Of a DNA stretch of 28,352 bases, positions 17,258 to 26,478 are shown piece after piece. The stretch is from Betaproteobacteria bacterium (GTDB lineage Bacteria; Pseudomonadota; Gammaproteobacteria; Burkholderiales; Ga0077523), in the NCBI GenBank assembly GCA_016713305.1, contig JADJPK010000002.1, positions 1 through 28,352 of the forward strand. Direction: 5' to 3'. The position numbers and the translations under genes are program-made. A model generated the notes under the pieces. The model saw only the letters and a program-made list of their open reading frames with translations, made no database searches and was not told the origin of the DNA. Each line of letters opens with the position of its first letter. The first letter of the stretch is position 1.

Positions 17258-18169
17258 ATGACGGAGGATCTGCCGGGGCCGCTGGTAAGCGTCGGCCTGC
17301 CGGTCTACAACGGTGAGAACTACCTGCTCCAGGCCCTCCAGTCCCTGGTCGCGCAGACCTGGGATGGGGGCCGCTTCGAGGCGCTCGAGATCATCATCTC
17401 GGACAACGCCTCCACAGACGGGACCGAAGCCATTTGCCGCGCGTTCGCGGCCGAAGACCCGCGCATCCGCTATTTCCGGCAGGAACGGAATATCGGGGCC
17501 GGGCCCAACTACAACTTCGTGTTCGGGAAGTCGCGCGGTCGCTATTTCAAGTGGGCGGCGCATGACGACTATATGGATGCGAATGCGATGGACCTGTGTG
17601 CCAGGGCGCTGGAGGCGGACGCGGGAGCAGTGCTCTCCCACCCGCGTCTAGTCGACGTTGACGCGGACGGGCGCCTTCTCGGTGAGTTCGACCGTGGCGA
17701 TGTCGGCCAGCGCGAGGCCCCCGAGAGGTTCTTCCAGGTCATTCAGATCGGCCACAATTGTGCCGAAGTATTCGGATTGACGCGCCGCGACGTGCTGGCC
17801 GGTACGGGTCTGATTCGCGACTACACCGACTCTGACCGGACGCTCCTTGGTGAGCTGGCCCTGCGAGGGCGCCTTCTGCAGGTGCCGGGGGCCGCGTTCT
17901 ATCGTCGCGTGCACGCCGGGAAGTCCGACCGGGTCTACGCCTCGTATCATGAACGGGCCGTCTGGTTCAACCCGGGCAACAAGGGCAAGGTGGTGCTGTC
18001 GGCCTGGAACCAGCTTCGGGACCTGACGAAGTCACTTCTGACCTGCGGCTTGTCTCCGGGGCTGAAGTTGCAGTGTGCCTGGCGGCTGGCCAAGGTCACG
18101 AAGTGGAACGCGCCCCTGTACCGGGCCGAACTGTCCTGGGCAGTCCGTCGGCGCCTGGGCCGGATCTAG
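17258..18169 (+). CDS. Family 2 glycosyltransferase
   Basis: GT-A glycosyltransferase of 303 residues from ATG 17258, with GAGGAGG six bases upstream; a TTG 21 bases earlier is less good. It opens PLVSVGLPVYNGENYLLQAL, then IIISDNASTDGTEAICRAF and the family-typical IRYFRQERNIGAGPNYNFVF. Instead of a clean DxD it has KWAAHDDYMD (about residue 105), the usual form in this GT2 subgroup. The downstream DYTDSDRTLLGELALRGR holds the acidic residues expected at the acceptor site. It ends in a basic tail. Its 3' end lies 23 bases before the jelly-roll-like gene. It is intact and probably transfers one repeat-unit sugar; the specificity cannot be read from sequence. Confidence 0.9.
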   Translation: MTEDLPGPLVSVGLPVYNGENYLLQALQSLVAQTWDGGRFEALEIIISDNASTDGTEAICRAFAAEDPRIRYFRQERNIGAGPNYNFVFGKSRGRYFKWAAHDDYMDANAMDLCARALEADAGAVLSHPRLVDVDADGRLLGEFDRGDVGQREAPERFFQVIQIGHNCAEVFGLTRRDVLAGTGLIRDYTDSDRTLLGELALRGRLLQVPGAAFYRRVHAGKSDRVYASYHERAVWFNPGNKGKVVLSAWNQLRDLTKSLLTCGLSPGLKLQCAWRLAKVTKWNAPLYRAELSWAVRRRLGRI

Positions 18170-18192
18170 GTGCACCGACCCGGAAGGGAACC

Positions 18193-20005
18193 ATGGCCAC
18201 GCTCCTCAGGGACAACTTCACCGATCGCCGCCGTCGCGGGAGGGTGGTGGGAACGGCCGCGGCCGGTCAGCCGCCCCGGCAGGGGCGTGATGTCGAACGC
18301 ATCCTGAGCATCGACGGCGGGGCCTTGCGGATACAGCCGCCGTTGCGGGAGGGCTGGGAGCGGACCTGCCTGACCTATGGCCCGTTCCCGGCGAAACCGG
18401 GTCTCACGTTCGCCGTGTTCATGCTCAATGGGCACAACACCTCGCAGTCCGAAGTCATGTCCGATTCGCTGCGCACGAGGCTCGAACGTTGGGCGCGGGG
18501 CAGTGGCGTGGACCCGGCGGGGTGGGCCGCGCGCCTGGCCGGTGATCCGTGGCGTACAGAACGTCCCCATTCACTATGTCACGCGACTGCGTGAACGCGA
18601 CGTCCTGTGCCTGGTCTCAGGTCCCCCGGGGGCGCGCGGGCTGGGTGCGTACCCGGCGATGCGGCCCCTCGCGGTGACGGACAGGCCCGAAAGCGAGGAA
18701 CTGCACGCGTCAGTGCACCAGTGCCTACTCGGGCAGATCGGATTCCGGGCCGATTCGCGCGTTTACGGCGTGCGGGTGACACAGGACTCCGGCGCCGCGT
18801 CCAGGTGGGCTGGCGCCGCAGCGGCTGCCGCGGCCGACGAGGGGACCTTGCCGCCAGCAGCGATGGCCTCGGTCGGCGGTACCTGGGAATCGTTTGGGGG
18901 CGTGGCCGGGGTCCGGATCGGCTCCCCAGCCGGCTTGTTGCGCCTGTGCCTGAAACCCTCGGCGTGTCTGCCCGAGCCCATCGGGTTGTGCTGGGGAATG
19001 GGATCCGGTCCGGACGGATGGGAACTGCGTCTGGAGTCGCGCCGGCTGGTGCTCAGCTTCCGCCGGGGAGAACGACATGACGAGTTGGCCGTGACCGAGC
19101 GTGCCGCCGGGGTTCCGGCACCGCGCGACGTGCAGGTCCTGGACGACGGGCAGGAGATCACGATCATCGTCGATGGCGACGCGCCGTTCGGACGCAGGTT
19201 CCCTGCTGCGGGGCCTGCGAGCGGGTCGGGTGTCGGACTGGCCGGTTCGCCCACGGCGCTGGCCGATGTCCTGTCTTGGGAGGTCTTCCCGCGCACGTTG
19301 CCGATGCCGCCGGAACTCGATCTGGAGGCTCCCTGGTCGGCCGCCGGCGATGCGGTCATTCTCGCTGACGACCTGTCCGGACCGCCCGGAGACATTGCGG
19401 GGCGCTCGACGCCTATCGGCGGGACCACCTGGTGCCGATTGCTCGGTCCCGGCCGGCTGGAGTGCGACGAGCGGGGCGGCGCGCGGTGGGTGGCCAGCGC
19501 AGAGGCGCCTCTGGCCGGCCGCACGATCTACGCGTTGGACTGGAATCAGCCGGGCTTCGCCGATCTTGCCGTGACGCTGACGCCGCCCGGCACCGCGCGG
19601 GGGCAGCGGGAGCACGGCACGGCAGGGTTCTGCCTCTGGCAGGACGAGGCCAACTACCTGTTGATCAACACCTGGCTGGACGACTGCTACGGGGGAGCGT
19701 CACTGTCGTCGTTCCTGAAGCTCGACGGGTTCGAGGATCTCTATGACGCCATCTGGACGAACGTCGGAGACAGGGTGACCTGGGGCCGGCCGCTGCGGCT
19801 GAGGCTCGTCAGCGACGGGCGTCGCTACCAGGTCCACATCGACGGGGAACCCGTGCTCTACCGGGCGCTCGACGACATCTACCCGGGGCAGCGGCCGTTG
19901 CGGATCGCACGTGTCGGGCTGCTGGGCAACTGGGAGTGGGGCGCCGACACCGGCAGCCGTTTCGCCGGCTTCGAGGCGCGTGGCCGGCGCCCGGACGGAC
20001 CATGA
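18193..20005 (+). CDS. Large cytosolic protein with repeated jelly-roll-like domains, function unknown
   Basis: About 600 residues, not assigned to a known family. The start is ATG 18193, with GGAAGGG five bases upstream and no signal peptide. It opens TLLRDNFTDRRRRGRVVGTA and continues GALRIQPPLREGWERTC, then VFMLNGHNTSQSE. The frame changes once near 18545 (GDPWRTE to VIRGVQNVPIHYV). It appears to hold three similar beta-rich units: 1 to about 220, about 220-375, and about 375-604. The third starts ILADDLSGPPGDIAGRSTP and has GRLECDERGG, FCLWQDEANYLLINTWLDD and GRRYQVHIDGEPVLY. The last of these pairs with VQVLDDGQEITIIVDGDAPF in unit 2. The DNF/DDL start plus the 'IxVDGxP' strand is typical of concanavalin-like LamG/DUF1080 folds. 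It overlaps the GtrA-like gene by four bases (ATGA), so the two are translationally coupled. A glycan-binding or chaperone role at the membrane glycosylation step is conceivable but unproven. Confidence 0.7.
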
Positions 20006-20454
20006 GACCGGGACGGCAGGAGTCGGCCGCGACCGCGGGCGCCACCTGGCGAGGGCTTGTCAGGCCCCGCCAGTTCCTGGCGTATCTGGCAGTCGGCCTT
20101 GTCGGTACCGCCGGGCACTACCTGACGCTGGTTGCCCTGGTGAGGTGGGCAGGCGCCGACCCGGTCCTGGCAACCACTTGCGGCTTCGCCGTCGGGGCCG
20201 TGATCAACTATTTCGCGAACTACCACTTGACGTTCCGCAGCCGCCAGGGGCACGCCGGCACGATCTCCCGGTTTTTCGTGATCGCCTTGGCCGGGATGGG
20301 CCTCAATGCCGGGGTGATGGCGGGTTGCCATCGGGGGCTCGGCCTCCACTACCTGTTGTCCCAGGTTGTCGCAACGGGTACGGTCGTGGTCCTGACCTAT
20401 CTCGGCAATCGCTTCTGGACCTTCCGCGAGGTGCGTGATGACAGATCGCGTTGA
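20002..20454 (+). CDS. GtrA-like membrane protein
   Basis: Small GtrA/DPMS-associated membrane protein of 150 residues, thought to flip polyprenyl-phosphate-linked sugars across the inner membrane. Four helices can be read: FLAYLAVGLVGTAGHYLTLV, PVLATTCGFAVGAVINYFAN, FFVIALAGMGLNAGVMAG and QVVATGTVVVLTYLGNRFW. The family signatures are NYFANYHLTFRS after helix 2 and the closing NRFWTFRE. Its ATG overlaps the stop of the jelly-roll-like gene, and its own end overlaps the GtrB-like gene by 17 bases. Together with the next two genes it forms a Gtr-type set: flippase, carrier-lipid glycosyltransferase and membrane glycosyltransferase. Confidence 0.85.
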   Translation: MRPGRQESAATAGATWRGLVRPRQFLAYLAVGLVGTAGHYLTLVALVRWAGADPVLATTCGFAVGAVINYFANYHLTFRSRQGHAGTISRFFVIALAGMGLNAGVMAGCHRGLGLHYLLSQVVATGTVVVLTYLGNRFWTFREVRDDRSR

Positions 20455-21442
20455 ACCATCCGCGCCCGGCGCCGACAGCAGCCTGTCGGTGGTCGTGCCC
20501 TGCTACAACGAGCAGGAGGTGCTCCCGGAGTTCCACCGTCGGCTCGCAGCCGTCCTGGATCAGCTGGGAATGCCCCGCGAGATCGTCTATGTCAACGACG
20601 GCAGCACGGACGGGACCCTGCGGCTGATGCGCGACCTGCAGTCCGCCCATCCGGAAGTCGCGGTCGTCGACCTCAGCCGGAACTTCGGCAAGGAGGTCGC
20701 CATGACCGCGGGTCTCGATGCCTGTTGCGGCGATGCGGTCGTGGTCATCGACGCGGACCTCCAGGACCCGCCGGAGGTGATCCCGCAACTGGTGGCGGAA
20801 TGGCGGGCCGGCTATGACATGGTGTATGCGCGCCGTGAGTCGCGCGCGGGCGAGACGGCCTTCAAGAAGGCGACGGCCAGCTGGTTCTACCGGATCATCG
20901 GCAAGCTGAGCCGTGTGAGCATTCCTGCCGACACCGGGGACTTCCGCCTGCTGAGCCGCCGAGCGGTCGACGCCATCTTGCAACTTCGCGAGCAGCACCG
21001 CTTCATGAAGGGGCTGTTTGCCTGGGTCGGCTTCCCCCAGAAAGCCGTCATCTACAAACGGGATCCGCGCTTCGCTGGTGACACGAAATGGAACTACTGG
21101 AAGCTGTGGAACTTCGCGGTGGAGGGGATCACGTCGTTCTCCACCGTACCTCTCCGCCTGGCGACCTACTGCGGGATCGGCATTGCGCTGATCGCGTTCG
21201 TGTATGCCGGGTGGATCTTCTACAAGACCTTGGTCTTCGGCGATCCGGTCAAGGGCTATCCTTCGCTCATGGTCGTCCTGCTGTTCCTGGGTGGCGGGCA
21301 GCTGATCGGTATCGGCGTCCTGGGCGAGTACCTCGGACGCATGTTCAACGAAACGAAGAACCGACCGCTCTATTTCCTGAACGAGCATCGTCCGTCGGCC
21401 CTTGGTCGGGCCACGGCCGGAGGGGAGAACAGACGTGTTTGA
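20438..21442 (+). CDS. GtrB-like polyprenyl-phosphate glycosyltransferase
   Basis: GT2 enzyme of the GtrB/DPM1 class, which transfers a hexose from an NDP-sugar to undecaprenyl phosphate, making the donor for periplasmic glycosylation. It has 334 residues from ATG 20438, with GAGG six bases upstream; a GTG immediately before is possible. Motifs: LSVVVPCYNEQEVLPEFHRR, IVYVNDGSTDGTLRL, the DxD in VVVIDADLQDPPEVIPQL, and DTGDFRLLSRRAVDAIL. The long loop FMKGLFAWVGFPQKAVIYKR carries basic residues, then FAGDTKWNYWKLWNFAVEGI. Two C-terminal helices (YCGIGIALIAFVYAGWIFY and LMVVLLFLGGGQLIGIGVLG) and the tail GRMFNETKNRPLYFL are diagnostic of GtrB. It overlaps both neighbours, so the three membrane-glycosylation genes are coupled. 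Confidence 0.93.
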   Translation: MTDRVEPSAPGADSSLSVVVPCYNEQEVLPEFHRRLAAVLDQLGMPREIVYVNDGSTDGTLRLMRDLQSAHPEVAVVDLSRNFGKEVAMTAGLDACCGDAVVVIDADLQDPPEVIPQLVAEWRAGYDMVYARRESRAGETAFKKATASWFYRIIGKLSRVSIPADTGDFRLLSRRAVDAILQLREQHRFMKGLFAWVGFPQKAVIYKRDPRFAGDTKWNYWKLWNFAVEGITSFSTVPLRLATYCGIGIALIAFVYAGWIFYKTLVFGDPVKGYPSLMVVLLFLGGGQLIGIGVLGEYLGRMFNETKNRPLYFLNEHRPSALGRATAGGENRRV

Positions 21443-23096
21443 CCGACGTCCATCCGCCCCGGTGGCCTTTCTGCTCCTGATCGGGGCTCTATCGCTCGCG
21501 GCGAAGCTAGCGGTCCTCAAGGTGGGCGGCCCGTTCGTGTCGATCGATGACCGGACGACGTTCGAGGGCGGCTTTCTGGTCTTGTTCGGACAAGCGCAGC
21601 CTCAGCGCATGTATCTCGAATCCTGGATCACGGGCCTGCTCTGCCTGGCGAACTACGGATTCCGGATCGTGACCGGCGCAGTGCCGGGCGGTCTGGGGCT
21701 CAATCTCGTCGCCGATGCCTACCGTGACTACTACCTTCGTCCCGACTCGTACGTCCATGTCTACAGGGCGTTCGTGATCATGGTGGACCTCATCGCGGCA
21801 GTCCTGACGTGGCGGCTGGCGCGGCGCTTCCTTGGGGATGCCTGGCGCGGTTGGGCGGCCGTGCTGCCGCCGGCCATGTATCTGCTGACCTACAACACGA
21901 TCTGGGCCGACGTCGTCGCGCGCCCGGACGCCATGTTGCCCCTGTTCATGACGGCCGGGCTTCTGTTGTACTACAGGTCGGATTTCGGACGTCATCAGGG
22001 TTGGCTGCTCGGATCCGGATTCGTGCTCGGTCTGGGCGCGGGCCTGAAGCTCCACCTGGCGTTTGCCGTGGTCTTCCTGCTCGCGGATCTCATCCGCGTC
22101 CACGGTTGGCGCGGGGCCCTGCGGACGGGTTGGGGGTTCGCGGCGCTGTCGCTATTGGCTTTCCTCGTTTCGGCGGGCATACCGCTTTTCGACCCGTTGA
22201 AGTACGTCAAGTTGCGCCTGACCAACGCGAAGGACGACGCGTCGCCCTGGATCCGCTGGGGTGAGCAGTTTCTCGCCATGCTGCGCGGCTCGGGGTGGGT
22301 CGTGCTGCCGCTGGCCGTCGGCGCGATCGTTCATCGCGGCCCCTTGTCCTTTCGGCGCTCCCACCCGCTGGCGGCAAGCCTGCTCCTCCAGACTGCGGCC
22401 TGGCTCGTGCTGTTCGGCCTGATTCGCCAGCTGCGGGCCTACTGGATGCTGCCGGCGCTGCCGGTCTTCTATCTGGCCGCCGTGGCGTTCCTGGTCGCCG
22501 TGGTGCGTGCGAGGCCTTCGCTCGGGCGCGTGGTGGCGGCCTGGGCCGTCCTGGCTCTATCCGTTCTCGCACTGCAATCCGGCCGCGAGGTGGCGCGTTT
22601 CCGGGCTGTCGATCAGAACGGTCTGCGCTCGTGGGTCCAGAAGAACGTTTCGAAGGATGAGCCGTTCTTCGTATTCGGTTTCGATGCACTTGTGCTACCG
22701 CGCCGCACGTCTTGCCTCGCTGTCATTGCTGACGGCATACGGCGGGGCGTGGCCGGCGACCGAGCAGCGGGCGTGCCGTTCACCGAGCGTCACCTCAAGA
22801 TCTGGGAAGAGGAGACGGAACTTGCCCGGCAGGACATGCTCGGAGGGCGGTGCGATGACGGCTGGGAGCACTACACGTACTACACGACACCTTTCGAACG
22901 ATACGAGGGCCTCATCGACATGAATCGTATGCGCTACGTCCTCGTGCAGGACCAGTTTGCCGATCCACCCGACTTCCCACTCGACAGGTACCTGGCCGAC
23001 AGCTTCCGGTTCGTCACCGAATTGACCGGCGCCGGCGGCGAGGGCTACGGCTTGAAATACCGTGTCTATCGGAGAGGTGCTGCCGATGGGTCCTAG
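21435..23096 (+). CDS. GT-C membrane glycosyltransferase (PMT/ArnT-like)
   Basis: Polytopic glycosyltransferase using a polyprenyl-phosphate sugar at the periplasmic face. The start is GTG at 21435, with GGAGGGGAG about seven bases upstream, overlapping the GtrB-like stop by 8 bases; length 553. After helix 1 (APVAFLLLIGALSLAAKLAV) the first periplasmic loop has an acidic pair (SIDDRTTFEGGF), where GT-C enzymes hold the catalytic Asp. Then come HVYRAFVIMVDLIAAVLTW, the PMT-like WADVVARPDAMLPLFMTAG, and further helices (GLGAGLKLHLAFAVVFLLAD, RAYWMLPALPVFYLAAVAF). A soluble C-terminal periplasmic domain (about 400-553) has WEHYTYYTTPFERYEG and ends near YGLKYRVYRRG. It fits the strain-variable third component of a GtrA/GtrB/Gtr(type) system. 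Acceptor unknown. Confidence 0.85.
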   Translation: MFDRRPSAPVAFLLLIGALSLAAKLAVLKVGGPFVSIDDRTTFEGGFLVLFGQAQPQRMYLESWITGLLCLANYGFRIVTGAVPGGLGLNLVADAYRDYYLRPDSYVHVYRAFVIMVDLIAAVLTWRLARRFLGDAWRGWAAVLPPAMYLLTYNTIWADVVARPDAMLPLFMTAGLLLYYRSDFGRHQGWLLGSGFVLGLGAGLKLHLAFAVVFLLADLIRVHGWRGALRTGWGFAALSLLAFLVSAGIPLFDPLKYVKLRLTNAKDDASPWIRWGEQFLAMLRGSGWVVLPLAVGAIVHRGPLSFRRSHPLAASLLLQTAAWLVLFGLIRQLRAYWMLPALPVFYLAAVAFLVAVVRARPSLGRVVAAWAVLALSVLALQSGREVARFRAVDQNGLRSWVQKNVSKDEPFFVFGFDALVLPRRTSCLAVIADGIRRGVAGDRAAGVPFTERHLKIWEEETELARQDMLGGRCDDGWEHYTYYTTPFERYEGLIDMNRMRYVLVQDQFADPPDFPLDRYLADSFRFVTELTGAGGEGYGLKYRVYRRGAADGS

Positions 23097-24231
23097 GCCC
23101 AGGATCCTGCATCTGCTCGAGAGCGGCGGCATGTACGGGGCCGAGCGGGTCGTGCTGAATCTCGCCGAAGCACAGAAGGCGCAGGGCGAGTACGAACCCA
23201 TCGTCGGCTGCATCGTGGGGATGTTCGGCGAACCGTGTGCGTTGCTCGATGCCGCGGGCGCCGCTGGGATCGAGACCATGGAAGTCAGGCTGCGCAACGG
23301 CGCCCTCATGATGGATGTCCCGCGCGCGGCACGATTGCTGCGTGCGGGTCGGGTTGCCTTGGTCCACAGCCACGGCTACAAGGCTACAGTTTACGGCAGC
23401 CTCGTGAAGCTGCTGCGGCCGCTCCCGTTCACGGCCACCTGCCACCTCTGGTTCATGCGCCCGGGGTCGCCGCTCCGCATGCGGGTGATGGTGGCGCTCG
23501 AGTTGCGACTCTATCGACGGTTTCGTACGGTGGCCGCGGTTTCCGGCGATATTGCGCGCGTTCTGGCACTCAACGGTGTGGACGAACGCCGCATCGCCGT
23601 GGTGCCGAACGGAATCCCGTTGGCGGTCGCTCCCCCCGATGCGGACCGGCGCCGGAGATTGCGGCAGGCATTGGGTGTGCCGCAGGACGCTTTTCTGGTG
23701 CTCAATGGCGGGCGGTTGACCGAGCAGAAGGACCAGGCCTCACTCATCCGCGCGATCGGGTGTATGGTCGACGGAACGCGACCTGTGCACGGTCTCATTG
23801 CCGGCGAAGGACGGCTGCGGGCGGAACTTCAACGGTTGATCGACGAGGGTCGGCGTGGGGCGCCGGTGCGTTTGCTGGGGTTTCGCGAGGACATGTCGGA
23901 GCTGCTCGGTGCCGCCGATGTCCTGGCGCTACCGTCTCTCGATGAAGGCATGCCGATGATCCTGCTCGAGGCGGCAGCCCTGGGCCTGGCGATCGTGGCC
24001 ACGGCAGTGGGCGATATTCCGACGCTGATCCGGGACGGCGAAACCGGGCTGATCGTGCCTCGCGGAGAACCGGACGCCCTGGCCGCGGCGCTCAACCGCC
24101 TGCGGGACGAGGTCGGTTTGGCCGAACGCCTGGGCGCCGCTGCCCGCGAACGAGTGCGGGACAACCACTCACACGAGGCGATGGCGGCCAGCTACAGCCG
24201 CATCTACCGGGAGCATTTGAATGGAAGCTGA
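23086..24231 (+). CDS. Family 4 glycosyltransferase
   Basis: GT-B retaining glycosyltransferase. ATG 23086 (MGPRPRILHLLESGG) has GGAGAGG about eight bases upstream and overlaps the previous stop by 11 bases; it gives 381 residues. The acceptor-side domain begins RILHLLESGGMYGAERVVLN, with VALVHSHGYKATVYGSLVKL. The donor domain begins RIAVVPNGIPLAV and VLNGGRLTEQKDQASLIRAI, then GLIAGEGRLRAELQRLID and VRLLGFREDMSELLGAADVL. The nucleotide-sugar segment is SLDEGMPMILLEAAALGLAI (E-x7-E), followed by VGDIPTLIRDGETGLIVPRG. All family motifs are intact. It overlaps the next gene by 11 bases and probably extends the cytosolic lipid-linked glycan. Confidence 0.92.
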   Translation: MGPRPRILHLLESGGMYGAERVVLNLAEAQKAQGEYEPIVGCIVGMFGEPCALLDAAGAAGIETMEVRLRNGALMMDVPRAARLLRAGRVALVHSHGYKATVYGSLVKLLRPLPFTATCHLWFMRPGSPLRMRVMVALELRLYRRFRTVAAVSGDIARVLALNGVDERRIAVVPNGIPLAVAPPDADRRRRLRQALGVPQDAFLVLNGGRLTEQKDQASLIRAIGCMVDGTRPVHGLIAGEGRLRAELQRLIDEGRRGAPVRLLGFREDMSELLGAADVLALPSLDEGMPMILLEAAALGLAIVATAVGDIPTLIRDGETGLIVPRGEPDALAAALNRLRDEVGLAERLGAAARERVRDNHSHEAMAASYSRIYREHLNGS

Positions 24232-25140
24232 GAAGACGATGGTGCCCGGATTGGTGTCGGTGGTGACAGCTTCGTACAACATGGGAGGTTACATCGCTGA
24301 GACACTGGAATCCGTGCTGGGACAGGACTACCCGCACGTCGAGTCGATCGTCGTGGACGATGGTTCCTCCGATGACACGCAGCAGGTCCTGGAGCGATTC
24401 GGGTCGGATCCGCGGGTTCGCATCGTGCGGCAGGCCAATTCCGGGCAGACGATCGCCAAGAACCGTGGTGTCGCCGAAGCACGCGGTGAGTTCATCGCGT
24501 TTTGTGATGCCGATGACGTCTGGGAGCCGCACAAGTTGAGCCGTCAGATCCCGTGCTTCCACGGCGCTCCTGACATCGGTGTGGTTTTCAGCGAAGTGAC
24601 CTGGATGGACGAGTCGGGTCGGCGGATCCCGTCCATCCACATGAAGCGGTTTCAGGGGTGGGTGACGGCGCCGTTGATGATAGACAACTTCGTGCCGTTC
24701 CCGACGGTGGTTGCACGTGCGGCGGTGATCCGTGAGTTCGGCGGTTTTGACGAGCGTCTGAGCATGTCCATCGACTACGATCTCTGGTTGAGGATTTCGA
24801 CGCGATACCGGTTTGCCTTCGTCGACGAGGCGCTTGCCCGGTATCGGATCTGGCCCGGGCAGATGTCCCACAAGGTCGGCGAGCGTCTCGAGAACTTCTT
24901 CCGGCTCCTGGAACGGTTCCTGAAGGACAACCCGGATATCGCCACCAAACGCCAGATCGACCAAGCCTACGCCCACGTCCACGTCACCCGCGGCTACTGG
25001 CACGCCCGCGAAGGCCGGCGCGCCGAGGCCTGGCGCGATTACCGCGAAGCCCTGCGCCGCGATCCGCTGGCTCTCCGCATGTGGAAGCGGATCGTCTCGC
25101 TGGGCCTTGATCGCGACCGCATCCGTCCGGGGGCGCATGA
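24221..25140 (+). CDS. Family 2 glycosyltransferase, likely one-base indel at the 3' end
   Basis: GT-A glycosyltransferase of about 306 residues. ATG 24221 follows GGGAG at seven bases. Motifs: VSVVTASYNMGGYIAETL, SIVVDDGSSDDTQQVL, the DxD in FIAFCDADDVWEPHKL (about residue 98) and MSIDYDLWLRISTR. The C-terminal helical tail, HVTRGYWHAREGRRAEAWRD and EALRRDPLALRMW, resembles that of the GT2 at 16261. As printed the frame runs on to 25855 inside the next gene without sense. Adding one G to the run of five at 25129-25133 gives an end of RPGGA and a TGA at 25138-25140 that overlaps the next ATG by the usual four bases. The corrected 3' end is therefore inferred. Confidence 0.85.
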
Positions 25141-26478
25141 GGCTGCCCGACGCGATGGTCGGCGGGGTCTTCGAGCCCGCCTGGGACCTCTACGATCGCA
25201 GCTGCCGCCTGCGCGAGCTGAGCCGCTTGCGCCGCAGCCAATGGGACGGGCCGGAAACTGTCGGCGCGCGCCAGCAGGAGAAGCTGCGCGCGATCATCCG
25301 CCACGCCGCCGAGACCTGTGCCTACTACCGCGACCGCTGGGCTGCGGCCGGCATCGATGCCGCGACCGTTCGCACCGTGGCGGACCTCCGCCGGCTGCCG
25401 ATCCTCACCAAGGACGACATCCGCCAGCACCAGGACGCACTCGTCTCCAGTCGCTACCGCAAGCAGGATCTGCGTCGCGCGAAGACCGGTGGCTCGACCG
25501 GCGTCTCGCTGGAGGTCTATTGCGACGAGCCCGGCATCCAGAAGCGCGCCGCCGCCGCGCTCCGTTCCGACGAGTGGTCGGCTGGCGCCTGGGCCAACCC
25601 ATGGCGGCGGCCTGGGGCAATCCGCCGGCGCCGCGCACCTGGAAGGCGCGCCTGCGCGCCAGACTCAGGACCGCATCATCTACCTGGACACGATGCGTAT
25701 CGACGAGCCCGCGATCGTGCGCTTCCTGGCCGAGTGGGACCGCCTGCGGCCGGGCCTGCTGTTCGGGCACGCGCATTCGCTGTTCATCCTGGCGGAGTAT
25801 CTGCTTGCGAACGGACGCACGTTGCGGCCGTCGGGCATCGTGGCGGCCAGCATGATGCTGCTGGAACCAGAGCGCCGCGTGATCAAGCAGGCCTGCGCGG
25901 GAGTCCCCGTGACGAACCGCTACGGCTGCGAGGAGGTGAGCCTGATCGCCTGCGAGTGCGAGCAGCACCAGGCCTGCACCTGAACGCCGACCACGTGATC
26001 ACGGGTTCCTGCGCGACGACGGCTCGCCCTGCGCGCCCGGCGAGGACGGGCGCCTGGTCGTCACCGAGCTGATCAACCATGGCCAGCCCCTGATCCGCTA
26101 CGAGCTGGGCGACCGCGGCGTGCCCAGCGACCGGGCCTGCCCCTGCGGCCGCGGCCTGCCGCTCATGGAGCAGGTGACCGGCCGCACGGCCGACTTCCTG
26201 CGCGCGGAGGGCGGGTACCGCGTGCAGGGCATCTCGATCATCGAGAACACGCTGACGAAACTCCCGGGCATCCGGCAGATGCAGATCGTCCAGGAGGAGC
26301 CGCTGCGCCTGCGGGTCCACCTGGTGCCGGGGCCCGGCTGGGGGGCGGATGTGGCAGCCGAACTGGAACCATCCTGCGCGGGATCCTCGGGCCGGGCATG
26401 GTGATCGACCTGGTGCCCGGCGAACGCATCCCGCAGGAGAAGAATGGCAAGTACCGGTTCACAATCTGTCGTGTTTGA
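25137..26478 (+). CDS. Second PaaK/CapK-like adenylate-forming enzyme, frameshifted
   Basis: Paralogue of the enzyme at 8816-10159, in the ANL superfamily. ATG 25137 (MRLPDAMVGGVFEP) overlaps the corrected stop of the GT2. It reads LRAIIRHAAETCAYYRDRW, then LPILTKDDIRQHQDAL and the P-loop AKTGGSTGVSLEVY. The frame then breaks near 25590-25650 and continues IIYLDTMRIDEPAIVRFLA, LFGHAHSLFILAEYLL and the NRYGCEEVSLIACEC aromatic/Cys motif. More breaks follow near 25975-26060. Then come LVVTELINHGQPLIRYELGD, CPCGRGLPLMEQVTGRTADF, and, after a break near 26365, LVPGERIPQEKNGKYRFTI with the C-terminal Lys. Stop TGA is at 26476-26478. About 446 codons, the same as the intact copy. All motifs remain, so the indels look like sequence error rather than decay. 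Last gene of the long operon. Confidence 0.78.

Noticed and set aside
20303..21520. 405-codon minus-strand frame
   Set aside because: Antisense to the GtrB-like gene; no motifs.
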